From contig NZ_JBHTBW010000006.1 of the NCBI RefSeq assembly GCF_042665195.1, positions 124,001 through 188,000 on the forward strand: a DNA stretch of 64,000 nucleotides, read 5' to 3'. Positions 1 to 7,988 of this stretch are shown here, in pieces (the stretch's first letter is position 1; every line of letters begins with the position of its first letter). Below the pieces are notes generated by a model. It had not been told where the DNA came from. It did not search any database and worked only from the letters and a program-made list of their open reading frames with translations. Position numbers and translations under genes: made by a program. This stretch comes from Laceyella putida (GTDB taxonomy: Bacteria; Bacillota; Bacilli; Thermoactinomycetales; Thermoactinomycetaceae).

Positions 1-327
1 TCTTTGGATAATGAACGCACGCCTTTGGCCAGCTCTTCCTGCAAGCCGGCGTCCTCGCCTTCTTCGCTCATCAGTTCCATCATGAGTTGGCACTCTTCCA
101 ACTTCTCCTCGAGGCCAGCCATCACTTCAATCTGGTCTTTGAGATGCTTCATCTCGTCGATCACTTTTTGCGCCTCTTCTTGGTTGTCCCAGAAGGTGGG
201 CGAAGCCATCTGCTCCTCCAGTTCACTTAAACGCGCTTTCTTTTGATCGAGGTCAAAGAGACCCCCTGATATCCGCCAAACGCTTGGCTGTAGTCGCTAA
301 CTGTTGCTTGATTTCGCTCATTTCCAT
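1..327 (-). CDS. prfB: peptide chain release factor 2, N-terminal part (runs off the left edge)
   Basis: Release factor 2 recognises UGA and UAA stop codons on the ribosome. The ATG at 327 has a GAGGTGA ribosome binding site. The first 24 codons are followed in frame by TGA (253-255); after a +1 shift the reading continues as DLDQKKARLSELEEQM and then the typical acidic, helical RF2 N-terminal domain (MASPTFWDN). The site carries the classic AGGGGG Shine-Dalgarno-like stretch and CTT TGA C, so this is the known autoregulatory frameshift and not a mutation. The catalytic GGQ domain lies outside the window. It follows secA on the same strand, as in B. subtilis, but a terminator separates the two. 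Confidence 0.95.
252..267 (-). promoter_or_regulatory. programmed +1 ribosomal frameshift site of prfB
   Basis: On the minus strand the order is AGGGGG, TCT, CTT, TGA, C. The internal Shine-Dalgarno-like AGGGGG (262-267) lies just upstream of the slippery CTT and the in-frame TGA stop at codon 25. This is the conserved RF2 autoregulation signal: low RF2 makes the ribosome pause at UGA and shift +1. Confidence 0.93.
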
Positions 328-381
328 ATTGCGTCACCTCAACTGCAATTTGCTTCTATTATATCGCCTAATCACTCACTT

Positions 382-411
382 TAAAAAGGCAGGGAGTCTC
401 TCCCTACCTTT
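382..411 (-). terminator. intrinsic terminator after secA
   Basis: On the minus strand, stem AGGTAGGGAG / CTCCCTGCCT with an AGA loop is followed by TTTTT. It starts directly after the secA TAG and precedes the prfB ribosome binding site, so prfB is probably transcribed mostly from its own promoter or by read-through. Confidence 0.85.
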
Positions 412-2958
412 CTAATTGCCTGCTGTTACGGTTTTTTCCGTTTTGAGGCAACAGTTTTTGTACTTTTTGCCGCTGCCGCAAGGACACGGCTCATTGCGCC
501 CCACTTTGTCCGTGCGGCGAACCGGTTCCTTCTTGGGCGCATCCGCTTCCTGGTCGGACCCGCCGGACACCGCTGTCGGATTGACAGCCACTTCTTCACG
601 CTCAAGTTCTTCTTCCTCGGTGATGACGGATTTCATCACATATTTCACGATTTCTTCCTGGATTTCTTGGATCATCGCCTCAAACATGGCAAATCCTTCG
701 AACTGGTAAGCACGAAGCGGATTATCCTGTCCATATGCGCGCAGATGAATGCCTTGGCGCAATTGTTCCATCGCATCAATATGGTCCATCCATTTCCGGT
801 CCACGGTGCGGAGCACAACCACTTTGGAGAATTCCTGCAAGCGCTCATCCCCGATTTCCTTTTGGCGCTCTTGATAGTATTCTTTAACCTCTTCAAAAAT
901 CTCTTCTACCATCTCAGCCGGCTCTTTGCCTTCCAAATCTTCTGCATCGATGCGGCCTTCAGGCAAGAGGTTATTGGCAACATAGTCCACAATCGCTTCA
1001 ATGTTCCACTCTTCTTCCAAGTCCTCCGCGGTATGCGATTGGACGATGTGTTCAATCGTCGATTTGGCCATGCCCAGCACGACATCTTTCAGATTGTCGC
1101 TCGCAAGCACTTCGCGGCGCTGCTTGTAGATGACTTCCCGCTGTTGGTTCATCACATCGTCATATTGCAAGACCCAACGACGCGCATCAAAGTTGTTCGC
1201 CTCCACTTTGCGTTGCGCGTTGGCGACGGCGCGCGAGAACATTTTGCCTTCGATCGGCTGGTCTTCCGGCAGTCCCAGGCGCTCCAACATGCTTTCAAGG
1301 TTTTCCCCGCCAAAGCGACGCATCAACTCATCGGATAAGGAGAGGTAGAATTGGGAAGAACCGGGATCGCCTTGACGACCCGCACGACCGCGCAGCTGGT
1401 TGTCGATCCGGCGGCTCTCATGCCGTTCCGTTCCGATGATGTGCAATCCGCCCAGTTCGGCCACGCCTTCGCCCAGCACGATGTCCGTCCCGCGTCCCGC
1501 CATGTTGGTGGCGATCGTTACCGCGCCCCGCTGTCCGGCTTGCGCGACGATCTCCGCTTCCCGGGCGTGGTTTTTCGCGTTCAACACTTCATGCGGAATG
1601 CCTTTTTTCTTTAACAAACGGGACAGGCGCTCCGACTTCTCGATCGAAACGGTACCGACCAGCACCGGTTGCCCTTTGGCATGACGCCGGGCGATCTCTT
1701 CCACCACCGCGTTGAACTTGGCTTCTTCCGTTTTATACAGCACATCTGACATATCGTTGCGCTGTTGCGGACGGTTGGTTGGAATCGGATATACGTCCAT
1801 ATTGTAGATTTTGCGGAACTCTTCTTCTTCCGTCTTCGCCGTACCCGTCATTCCGGACAGCTTTTTGTACAAACGGAAGTAGTTTTGCAAGGTAATGGTC
1901 GCCAGTGTCATGCTTTCGCGCTGAACTTGCAACCCTTCCTTCGCCTCAATCGCTTGATGCAATCCATCGCTGTAACGGCGGCCATACATCAGGCGGCCCG
2001 TAAATTCATCGACTATCACGACGCCTTCTTCATTCACCACATAATCTTCATCACGCTTCATCAGGACATGCGCTTTTAACGCCTGCTGGACGTGATGGTT
2101 GAGCGTGATATGCTTCATGTCATAGAGGTTGTCGATGCCAAGGAAGTTTTCCACCTTTTTCACACCGTCTTCCGTCAGTGTCACTTGCTTGGTCTTGATG
2201 TCAACCGTATAATCTTCCTCGTTCTTAAGACGACGCACGATATTGTCGGCGGTATAGTAAAGGTCCGTCGCTTTGTTGGCTTGCCCGCTGATGATAAGCG
2301 GAGTCCGCGCTTCATCGATCAGGATGCTGTCCACCTCGTCAATGATCGCGAAGTTGAGTTCGCGTTGCGTCAATTGCTCGGGATACAGTACCATATTGTC
2401 GCGCAGATAGTCAAACCCGAACTCATTGTTGGTACCAAACGTGATATCCGCTTGGTAGGCAGCCCGCTTCTCTTCCGAAGACATCATCGGCAGATTCAAG
2501 CCAACCGTAAGACCCAGGAATTCAAACACCTGGCCCATCCACTCTTTGTCACGCTTAGCCAAGTAATCGTTCACCGTAACAATGTGGACGCCTTTGCCTT
2601 CCAACGCATTCAAATAAGCGGGTAGGGTGGACACCAAGGTTTTCCCTTCCCCCGTCTTCATCTCAGCGATATCCCCATGGTGAAGAACCATCCCACCAAC
2701 GAGCTGCACGCGGAAATGACGCATGTTCAATACGCGTTTGGCCGCCTCACGCACAACGGCAAACGCTTCAGGAAGAAGGTCATCCAAAGTTTCCCCTTTC
2801 TCCAGGCGCGCTCGGAACTCATCCGTTTTGCCTCTCAATTCCGCATCGCTCAAGTTTTGCAATTCGGGTTCCAATGAATCGATATGATCCGCAATACTGA
2901 AAAACTTCTTCAATTGCCGTTCATATGGGTCAAACAGTTTACGAAGGGTACCTAACAC
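412..2958 (-). CDS. secA: protein translocase ATPase SecA
   Basis: SecA is the ATPase that pushes preproteins through the SecYEG channel. The protein is full length (about 848 aa). Visible are Walker A MKTGEGKT near residue 100, the DEVDSILIDEAR motor motif near 210, the NMAGRGTDI helicase motif, and the C-terminal zinc finger CPCGSGKKYKNCC that binds SecB or lipids. Start choice: two ATG codons (2967, 2964) lie directly on or beside the GGTAGGAG ribosome binding site. The GTG at 2958 has a 9-nt spacer and gives V/M-LGTLRKLFDP, which lines up with the start of B. subtilis SecA, so I prefer it. A sigmaA-type promoter lies at 3036-3063. The gene order hpf, (two sugar genes), secA, prfB is the B. 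subtilis order with an insertion. Confidence 0.97.
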   Translation of the reverse strand: MLGTLRKLFDPYERQLKKFFSIADHIDSLEPELQNLSDAELRGKTDEFRARLEKGETLDDLLPEAFAVVREAAKRVLNMRHFRVQLVGGMVLHHGDIAEMKTGEGKTLVSTLPAYLNALEGKGVHIVTVNDYLAKRDKEWMGQVFEFLGLTVGLNLPMMSSEEKRAAYQADITFGTNNEFGFDYLRDNMVLYPEQLTQRELNFAIIDEVDSILIDEARTPLIISGQANKATDLYYTADNIVRRLKNEEDYTVDIKTKQVTLTEDGVKKVENFLGIDNLYDMKHITLNHHVQQALKAHVLMKRDEDYVVNEEGVVIVDEFTGRLMYGRRYSDGLHQAIEAKEGLQVQRESMTLATITLQNYFRLYKKLSGMTGTAKTEEEEFRKIYNMDVYPIPTNRPQQRNDMSDVLYKTEEAKFNAVVEEIARRHAKGQPVLVGTVSIEKSERLSRLLKKKGIPHEVLNAKNHAREAEIVAQAGQRGAVTIATNMAGRGTDIVLGEGVAELGGLHIIGTERHESRRIDNQLRGRAGRQGDPGSSQFYLSLSDELMRRFGGENLESMLERLGLPEDQPIEGKMFSRAVANAQRKVEANNFDARRWVLQYDDVMNQQREVIYKQRREVLASDNLKDVVLGMAKSTIEHIVQSHTAEDLEEEWNIEAIVDYVANNLLPEGRIDAEDLEGKEPAEMVEEIFEEVKEYYQERQKEIGDERLQEFSKVVVLRTVDRKWMDHIDAMEQLRQGIHLRAYGQDNPLRAYQFEGFAMFEAMIQEIQEEIVKYVMKSVITEEEELEREEVAVNPTAVSGGSDQEADAPKKEPVRRTDKVGRNEPCPCGSGKKYKNCCLKTEKTVTAGN

Positions 2959-3035
2959 CTTCATCATCTCCTACCTAGAGCTGGATTTATGATAAAGAGC
3001 TCATTTCTGGCATCGACACAGTGCAAAACCTACTT

Positions 3036-3063
3036 ATTTTAGTTTATCAAATTTGTAGGTCAA
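3036..3063 (-). promoter_or_regulatory. probable sigmaA promoter of secA
   Basis: On the minus strand TTGACC, a 16-nt spacer and TAAAAT lie between the upstream terminator (3082-3113) and the secA start, giving a leader of about 70 nt. Call made from consensus only. Confidence 0.55.
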
Positions 3064-3081
3064 TTTCACTTTTAACCGAAA

Positions 3082-3113
3082 TAAAAGAGGACGGACCTTG
3101 AGGATAGGTCCGT
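3082..3113 (-). terminator. intrinsic terminator of the 3.1-kb glycosyltransferase gene
   Basis: Minus-strand stem ACGGACCT / AGGTCCGT with a short ATCCTCA loop is followed by CCTCTTTTATTT. It lies just after the stop codon at 3120. Confidence 0.8.
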
Positions 3114-3119
3114 AACACT

Positions 3120-4352
3120 CTATTTGCGGTTTACCAGCTCTCTTAAAATCTCATAAAAACGATGGGCCAACTTCTTGCGATCCCCTTCTCTGTCAATATA
3201 CTGACGTCCCCGTTCCTTAATCGCCGCCCGCTCCTCTTCATTGAAAGAGCGAACTTGATCAATCGCCTCGGCCAACCCTTCCGGATTCTCCGCACCCGCA
3301 AAGATTCCCACTTGGTTTTTCTCCACGATTTCACGCACTTCACCATCGACGGTGGAGATGATCGGCAGTCCGATGAAGGTGTAATCAAACAGCTTGTTTG
3401 GTCGAGCCCCGCGGAAAACCTCGTTATCGGCCAGTGAGATAATCCCGCAATCAGCCGCATAGGTGTAATCAAAAATCTCCGCCTTGGGCACGGGATCAAG
3501 CAGATGGATATTGTCCAAGCCCTCTTCTTGCTTGATTTTCAGCAATCTCTCTTTTTCCGGCCCGTCCCCGATGAGCACAATCGCGGTGTTCGGCTTCAGG
3601 TGGCGCCCCGCTTTCACCACATACTCCAGGGCGTTGGCCGGTCCATGTGCCCCGGTGTAAATGGCCACAAATTGGTCTTCCGTCACACCCATCTTCCGGC
3701 GAAATTCCACCCGTTTCTCCGGATTTGGCTGCCAAGAGCTAACCACAATTCCATTGGGAATCAGGTCGATCTTGTCCGGGTCAATCCCCTTGTCAGCGAT
3801 GAATTTGCGCTGGTGCTCAGTCAATACGATGATCTGATCCGCTTTTTCATATAAGAACGATTCCATCCAAGTGAGAAGCTTGACCACATGCTTGTTGTTC
3901 AATCCGCCCATCTTGATCAGGGAATCGGGCCAGAGGTCACGCACTTCCAACACAAAGGGGCAACCTTTCAGCTTGGCCAACATCCAACCCGCAAACGCCG
4001 TGAACAGATGGGGTGAAGAAGCGATCAACACATCCGGCTTCTTCTTGAGCAGGCCGGCCAAGAAAAAGACCGCCGCAAAACTTCCCATATTGATGATGCG
4101 CCGAAAATCGTTTTGCTTATGGGGGAAAGACCAAAGCCAATTCAGCTTTAACCCTTTTACCTGCTCGATTCCTTGTTTTTCTTCTTCTGTAATGAACGTG
4201 CGGCGCGGATGGACGAAATTGGACAAGAACACGGTTACTTCCGCCCCTTCTTCCCGCGCCCATTCGCGCGCTAATTCATAATGGCGTGTAATCCCTGCGA
4301 TATTGGGAGGTACAGCATAATGATTGGCTAACCAGATACGCAACTTCTTCAC
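3120..4352 (-). CDS. glycosyltransferase family 4
   Basis: A 410-aa GT-B fold sugar transferase. The N-terminus (MKKLRIWLANHYAVPPNIAG) and the HYELAREWA segment resemble WbuB/WcaI-like enzymes that build surface polysaccharides. The C-terminal nucleotide-sugar half has FRGARPNKLFDYTFIGLPII near residue 320, the usual donor-binding region. No membrane segment is obvious, so it probably works on a lipid-linked acceptor at the inner face of the membrane. It stands as a single-gene unit between secA and wecB. Its own leader holds a structured RNA element (4381-4489) and a palindromic operator (4661-4703), both matched near the polysaccharide locus at 28-42 kb, which suggests co-regulation. The exact sugar and acceptor cannot be read from sequence. 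Confidence 0.88.
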   Translation of the reverse strand: MKKLRIWLANHYAVPPNIAGITRHYELAREWAREEGAEVTVFLSNFVHPRRTFITEEEKQGIEQVKGLKLNWLWSFPHKQNDFRRIINMGSFAAVFFLAGLLKKKPDVLIASSPHLFTAFAGWMLAKLKGCPFVLEVRDLWPDSLIKMGGLNNKHVVKLLTWMESFLYEKADQIIVLTEHQRKFIADKGIDPDKIDLIPNGIVVSSWQPNPEKRVEFRRKMGVTEDQFVAIYTGAHGPANALEYVVKAGRHLKPNTAIVLIGDGPEKERLLKIKQEEGLDNIHLLDPVPKAEIFDYTYAADCGIISLADNEVFRGARPNKLFDYTFIGLPIISTVDGEVREIVEKNQVGIFAGAENPEGLAEAIDQVRSFNEEERAAIKERGRQYIDREGDRKKLAHRFYEILRELVNRK

Positions 4353-4380
4353 TTCCCCTTATGGTCCATATCTCCGTATC

Positions 4381-4489
4381 AGGTGTGTTGATTTTTTCAG
4401 ATGGTGGATGGAGGCGGATTGATCACAAAGCTCCCATCATTCCGCTTTCACCCACAGGGTACAGGCAAAACCGCCTGATCAACACGCCT
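4381..4489 (-). promoter_or_regulatory. candidate structured leader RNA (copy A) upstream of the glycosyltransferase
   Basis: Minus-strand core TTTTGCC, then GTACCCTGTGGGTGAAAGC, five to six variable bases and GGGAGCT is shared with copy B (30813-30889). The core is closed by a 13-bp stem with one mismatch (4412-4424 with 4477-4489). The same 5-prime arm can instead pair with 4381-4392 (11 of 12 positions), a layout typical of switching leaders. I do not recognise the family. It could be a riboswitch, a protein-binding antitermination site or an mRNA stability element. Confidence 0.6.
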
Positions 4490-4660
4490 GTCTCCGAGTG
4501 ATTTCGCTTATCTCGCTTATATCTTTCCAATATATCCTCTAATGCTTCAATCATTACCAAAATCTATCTCAAGCCCCTTGTTGGAGCGGGTACCAAAAGG
4601 CAACATCTTCATCACAGAACGGAAGCATGAAAATATTGGATATTGTAATGTTTTTGTCAC

Positions 4661-4703
4661 TATGTTACAGCAACGTAATAGAAACTAGTGACAATGTAAC
4701 ATA
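4661..4703. promoter_or_regulatory. palindromic operator (copy 1) upstream of the glycosyltransferase
   Basis: TATGTTACAG at 4661-4670 faces TGTAACATA at 4695-4703, with 24 bases between. The copy at 40837-40879 has the same half-sites and exactly the same spacing. On the minus strand a TTGTCA lies next to the upstream half-site and could be a -35 element, so the half-sites would flank or overlap a promoter. The binding protein is unknown. Confidence 0.6.
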
Positions 4704-4804
4704 AATGGTCTGGGTTTGTGTATCCCTTTCGAAAAATAGTCAAGTTTGAAATTGGCGTGAAAAGCGGACGGACACCGGCTAGTACGGGGTGGCATGAGAC
4801 TGAA

Positions 4805-4848
4805 TGAAAACAAAAACCGACCAACTCCCTCATGGGAGCCGGCCGGTC
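4805..4848 (-). terminator. intrinsic terminator of wecB
   Basis: Minus-strand stem ACCGGCCGGCTCCC / GGGAGTTGGTCGGT with loop ATGA and a TTTTTGTTTT tail, directly after the wecB stop. Confidence 0.88.
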
Positions 4849-4856
4849 TGCCATGC

Positions 4857-5930
4857 TTATTTCCCCAAATCTTTCATCAGTTGATCCAAAATCTTCTCGG
4901 ACGCGCGTCCATCCCCAAACACCTCTGGCACTTGGGAGAAGTCGACTTCAAACCCGTGAACCGCTTCAAGGATTTTGCTTTGGTCCGCGCCCACGAGAAC
5001 ATTGGTGCCCAGTTCAACCGTCTCGGTCCATTCCGTTTCGTCCCGCATGGTGATGCAGGGCACCTTGGCGAAGAACGCCTCTTTTTGCACCCCGCCCGAA
5101 TCGGTCAGGATCTTCTTGGCGTTCACTTCCAGTTGCAGCATATCCAAGTATCCAACCGGCTCAATCAGTTTCACGTTTGGATTGGTGATTTCCAAACCAA
5201 GCGGTGCCAGCTTGCCTTTGGTGCGTGGGTGCAGCGGTAGGACAGCCGGCAGCGGCAATTCGTTGATTGCGCCGATGATTTGGCTGAGGCGCGCGGGGTC
5301 ATCGGTGTTTTCCGCACGATGCAGCGTGATCAGCACATACCCGCCCGCTTCCAGGCCCAGGTCGGACAGGATCGTCGATTTGTCATTGGCGAGCCGGCTG
5401 TTGTAAGCGACCGCATCCAACATCACATCTCCTGTCAGATGAACGCCTTTGGTGATTCCTTCCGTTTGCAGGTGGCGCACCGCGGTGGGAGTTGGGCAAA
5501 ACAGCCATTCAGACACATGGTCCGTCAGCACGCGGTTAATCTCCTCCGGCATCCGGCGGTTGAAACTGCGAAGCCCCGCTTCCACGTGCGCGACGGGAAT
5601 ATGCAGCTTGCTTGCCGCCAGCGCCCCCGCCAAGGTGGAGTTGGTGTCGCCATACACCAGCACACAATCAGGCTTCTCCTTCAACATCACTTCTTCCACT
5701 TTGCTCAACATCTCACCCGTCTGGGCCCCATGCGATTTGGAGCCGACATGAAGATGATACTCCGGCACGGGAATATGCAATTCTTCAAAGAAAACGTCAG
5801 ACATCGATTTATCATAATGTTGTCCGGTATGTACCAATACCTCTTGCGCGCGTTCGCGAATCACGCGCGAAACAGGAGCTGCTTTGATGAATTGCGGCCT
5901 CGCTCCAACAACAGTCAGTACTTTCATCAC
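4857..5930 (-). CDS. wecB: non-hydrolysing UDP-N-acetylglucosamine 2-epimerase (WecB/MnaA/WbpI family)
   Basis: Interconverts UDP-GlcNAc and UDP-ManNAc, or in the WbpI branch epimerises UDP-GlcNAc3NAcA at C2. The 357-aa length is normal. Family signatures are VVGARPQFIKAAP at the start, GDTNSTLAGA near residue 95, HVEAGLRSF, MPEEINRVLTDH, LITLHRAENTD and DSGGVQKEAFF near residue 280, which include the conserved Asp, Glu and His residues. Start: GTG at 5930 has GGGGG eight bases upstream; an ATG follows at 5927. It lies between hpf and the glycosyltransferase, where B. subtilis has neither. Given the WbpA/B/E/D-like genes at 36-41 kb, it may supply the missing epimerase of that route; a teichoic-acid or linkage-unit role (MnaA) is equally possible. 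Confidence 0.93.
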   Translation of the reverse strand: MMKVLTVVGARPQFIKAAPVSRVIRERAQEVLVHTGQHYDKSMSDVFFEELHIPVPEYHLHVGSKSHGAQTGEMLSKVEEVMLKEKPDCVLVYGDTNSTLAGALAASKLHIPVAHVEAGLRSFNRRMPEEINRVLTDHVSEWLFCPTPTAVRHLQTEGITKGVHLTGDVMLDAVAYNSRLANDKSTILSDLGLEAGGYVLITLHRAENTDDPARLSQIIGAINELPLPAVLPLHPRTKGKLAPLGLEITNPNVKLIEPVGYLDMLQLEVNAKKILTDSGGVQKEAFFAKVPCITMRDETEWTETVELGTNVLVGADQSKILEAVHGFEVDFSQVPEVFGDGRASEKILDQLMKDLGK

Positions 5931-6045
5931 ATTTTAAACCCCCTGCATCTCACCAGTCGGAATAGAGAGAATCTTTGTTTGTCCTTTGCTATCATAACAC
6001 AGGTGGGGCCAGTTTCAATAATCGCCACTTCTTCTTAACAAAATG

Positions 6046-6082
6046 AAAAAGAACCCGCCGGCATTGGCGGATTCCCTTTTTC
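6046..6082 (-). terminator. intrinsic terminator of hpf
   Basis: Minus-strand hairpin GAATCCGCC / GGCGGGTTC is followed by TTTTTCATTTT, just after the hpf stop at 6096. Confidence 0.82.
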
Positions 6083-6095
6083 AACCCTCTCTATC

Positions 6096-6653
6096 TCATT
6101 CCGGTTCAATCAACCCGTATTTTCCGTCTTTTCTTTTGTAAATCACATTGACCTGATTGGATACGGCATTGGTGAACACAAAGAAGTTGTGCCCAAGCAT
6201 GTCCATTTGGAGCATCGCTTCTTCCGTATCCATCGGTTTAAAATGGAAGCGCTTGGTCCGAACGAGATCCAGCTCTTCCTCATCGGCAATCACCGTGGGG
6301 GCCGCTTCTTGTTCCCACGATTGCCCTCTATGACCATTGCGGAAGCTAACATCCAGGCGTACTTTGCGGTGAATCCGTGTTTTATGCTTGCGAATCTGCC
6401 GCTCGAGCTTTTCAACCACCAAGTCGACAGATGCGTACATGTCCTCACTGGATTCTTCAGCACGGACGATCACCCCGGGAAACGGGATGGTCACTTCCAC
6501 CCGATGCTGATCTTTCACCACAGTCAGGGCGACATGAGCTTCGGTTTCATTGACGTCATCAAAATATCGTTCGAGACGTCCCAACTTCCGTTCCACAAAC
6601 TCATGTAACGCATCAGTCACTTCAATGTTATGACCACGGATGACATATCTCAT
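6096..6653 (-). CDS. hpf: ribosome hibernation promoting factor, long form
   Basis: Long HPF dimerises 70S ribosomes into inactive 100S particles in stationary phase. The N-terminal S30AE domain (about residues 1-95, MRYVIRGHNIEVTDALHEF) binds the decoding centre. A charged linker leads to the C-terminal dimerisation domain (about 125-183, RTKRFHFKPMDTEEAMLQM and FFVFTNAVSNQVNVIYKRKDG). Start: the first ATG of the frame (6662) touches the AGGAGG, while the ATG at 6653 has a 9-nt spacer and begins at the conserved MRYVIRG. Its place upstream of secA and prfB matches B. subtilis, apart from the two inserted sugar genes. Confidence 0.95.
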   Translation of the reverse strand: MRYVIRGHNIEVTDALHEFVERKLGRLERYFDDVNETEAHVALTVVKDQHRVEVTIPFPGVIVRAEESSEDMYASVDLVVEKLERQIRKHKTRIHRKVRLDVSFRNGHRGQSWEQEAAPTVIADEEELDLVRTKRFHFKPMDTEEAMLQMDMLGHNFFVFTNAVSNQVNVIYKRKDGKYGLIEPE

Positions 6654-6776
6654 AGAGAACATCCTCCTTCCGCTTTGTACTCTTTCTATTCCCGGATTCC
6701 AGAGAAATTCCTCCTCTTTTTCACAAAATCACAAAATAAAATTAAAGATATGTCAAATGAATATACACAATATTTC

Positions 6777-6805
6777 AATATACGTTTCGTTCAAACCCTT
6801 TACAA
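6777..6805 (-). promoter_or_regulatory. probable promoter of hpf
   Basis: Minus-strand TTGTAA, 17-nt spacer, TATATT, about 125 nt upstream of the start. In B. subtilis this gene is also under sigmaB and sigmaH; I did not find clear boxes for those here. Confidence 0.5.
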
Positions 6806-6880
6806 CAATCGATTTTTTTGTATAATCGAACGTGTGAGCGGAGTTGCCCACTGGAATCCGTTTCATTATCGGCGGCAAAT

Positions 6881-6915
6881 TAAAAGCCCCCTAAAGCGTT
6901 AGCTCTAGGGAGCGG
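6881..6915 (-). terminator. intrinsic terminator of the cold-shock gene
   Basis: Minus-strand stem GCTCCCTA / TTAGGGGGC around GAGCTAACGCT, then TTTTAATTT. Confidence 0.8.
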
Positions 6916-6940
6916 GAATTTCGTTGATTCCAAAGCAACA

Positions 6941-7138
6941 TTACTTTTTCACAACGTTCGCAGCCTGTGGTCCACGGGAACCCTCTACGATTTCAAATTC
7001 AACTTCTTGACCTTCTTCCAGAGACTTGAAACCATCCATTTGAATGGCGGTGTAGTGCACGAATACATCTTCGCCACCCTCGCGCTCAATGAAACCATAG
7101 CCTTTTTCCGCGTTAAACCACTTGACTTTGCCTTGCAT
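6941..7138 (-). CDS. csp: cold-shock protein (CspA/CspB family)
   Basis: A 65-aa single OB-fold RNA chaperone that melts mRNA structure. Both RNA-binding motifs are visible: KGYGFIE (RNP1-like) and DVFVHYTAI (RNP2-like); the end is GSRGPQAANVVKK. Start: the ATG at 7138 has AGAAGGGA nine bases upstream; the earlier in-frame codon has no suitable site. Monocistronic, with a strong sigmaA promoter at 7200-7229 and its own terminator. The untranslated leader is short (about 55 nt), unlike the long cspA leaders of enterobacteria. Confidence 0.95.
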   Translation of the reverse strand: MQGKVKWFNAEKGYGFIEREGGEDVFVHYTAIQMDGFKSLEEGQEVEFEIVEGSRGPQAANVVKK

Positions 7139-7199
7139 AAAACACAATCCCTTCTTAAATCGTAGTCATTTGCATAAGAAGCGCATCTTATGCCACTTA

Positions 7200-7229
7200 A
7201 ATATACCATTTGTCTAAAAATACTGTCAA
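7200..7229 (-). promoter_or_regulatory. sigmaA promoter of the cold-shock gene
   Basis: Minus-strand perfect TTGACA, 18-nt spacer, TATATT. Confidence 0.65.
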
Positions 7230-7256
7230 GGTAGTACTATTGACCTACAAAACAAA

Positions 7257-7988
7257 TCATAGCACCTTGCTTAAAAATGTTTTTAAGCGGCCATGTTTAG
7301 GTTGAGAAAAGATTTCGTCTGGTGACCCTTCCTCTATGATTCTCCCATCATCCATAAAGATGACTCGGTCGCCCACTTCCCGCGCAAATCCCATTTCATG
7401 CGTTACGACCACCATGGTCATCCCTTCACGGGCCAGTTTCTTCATGACCTCGAGCACCTCTTTGACCATCTCAGGATCCAATGCGGATGTGGGTTCATCA
7501 AATAACATCAGCTTGGGTTCCATCGCAAGCGCCCTTGCGATCGCCACCCGCTGCTTCTGTCCCCCTGACAGCTCCCCAGGGTAAGCCTCCGCCTTTTCCC
7601 GCAATCCCACTTTCTCTAAGAGCGCCAATGCTTTTGATTCCGCTTCGGCTTTGGGCGTCTTGCGCACATGAATCGGTGCCAAGGTGATATTGTCAATCAC
7701 CTTTTTATGAGGAAACAATTCAAACTGCTGAAATACCATTCCAACATCCGTGCGAACCCGGTTGATATCTGTTTTGGGATCCGTCAGGTCAAACCCGTTG
7801 ACCACCACGCGGCCTGAGCTTACTTGCTCCAACAAATTGAGACAGCGCAGGAATGTGCTTTTGCCGGAACCACTCGGACCAATCACACAGACAACGTCTT
7901 TTTCTTTAATATGTGCATTTAACTCTTTTAATACATGATGTTCGCCAAAAAATTTATTGAGATTTTCTACCTGGATCACCTGTCTCAC
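7257..7988 (-). CDS. polar amino-acid ABC transporter ATP-binding protein (GlnQ/ArtM-like)
   Basis: A 243-aa ATPase that powers amino-acid import. Walker A GPSGSGKST near residue 38, LSGGQKQRVAIARAL signature near 140, Walker B MLFDEPTSALDP and the switch histidine in VVTHEMGF are all present. The GTG start at 7988 overlaps the stop of the permease gene (GTGA), so the two are translationally coupled. It forms an operon with the permease (7985-8671) and the binding protein (8834-9607). Substrate is probably glutamine, cystine or a basic amino acid; sequence alone does not decide. Confidence 0.93.
   Translation of the reverse strand: MRQVIQVENLNKFFGEHHVLKELNAHIKEKDVVCVIGPSGSGKSTFLRCLNLLEQVSSGRVVVNGFDLTDPKTDINRVRTDVGMVFQQFELFPHKKVIDNITLAPIHVRKTPKAEAESKALALLEKVGLREKAEAYPGELSGGQKQRVAIARALAMEPKLMLFDEPTSALDPEMVKEVLEVMKKLAREGMTMVVVTHEMGFAREVGDRVIFMDDGRIIEEGSPDEIFSQPKHGRLKTFLSKVL

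Noticed and set aside
412..2967. Long plus-strand frames opposite secA and other genes (for example 667-1338 and 37286-38233)
   Set aside because: Shadow frames antisense to clearly identified genes, without ribosome binding sites or domain motifs.
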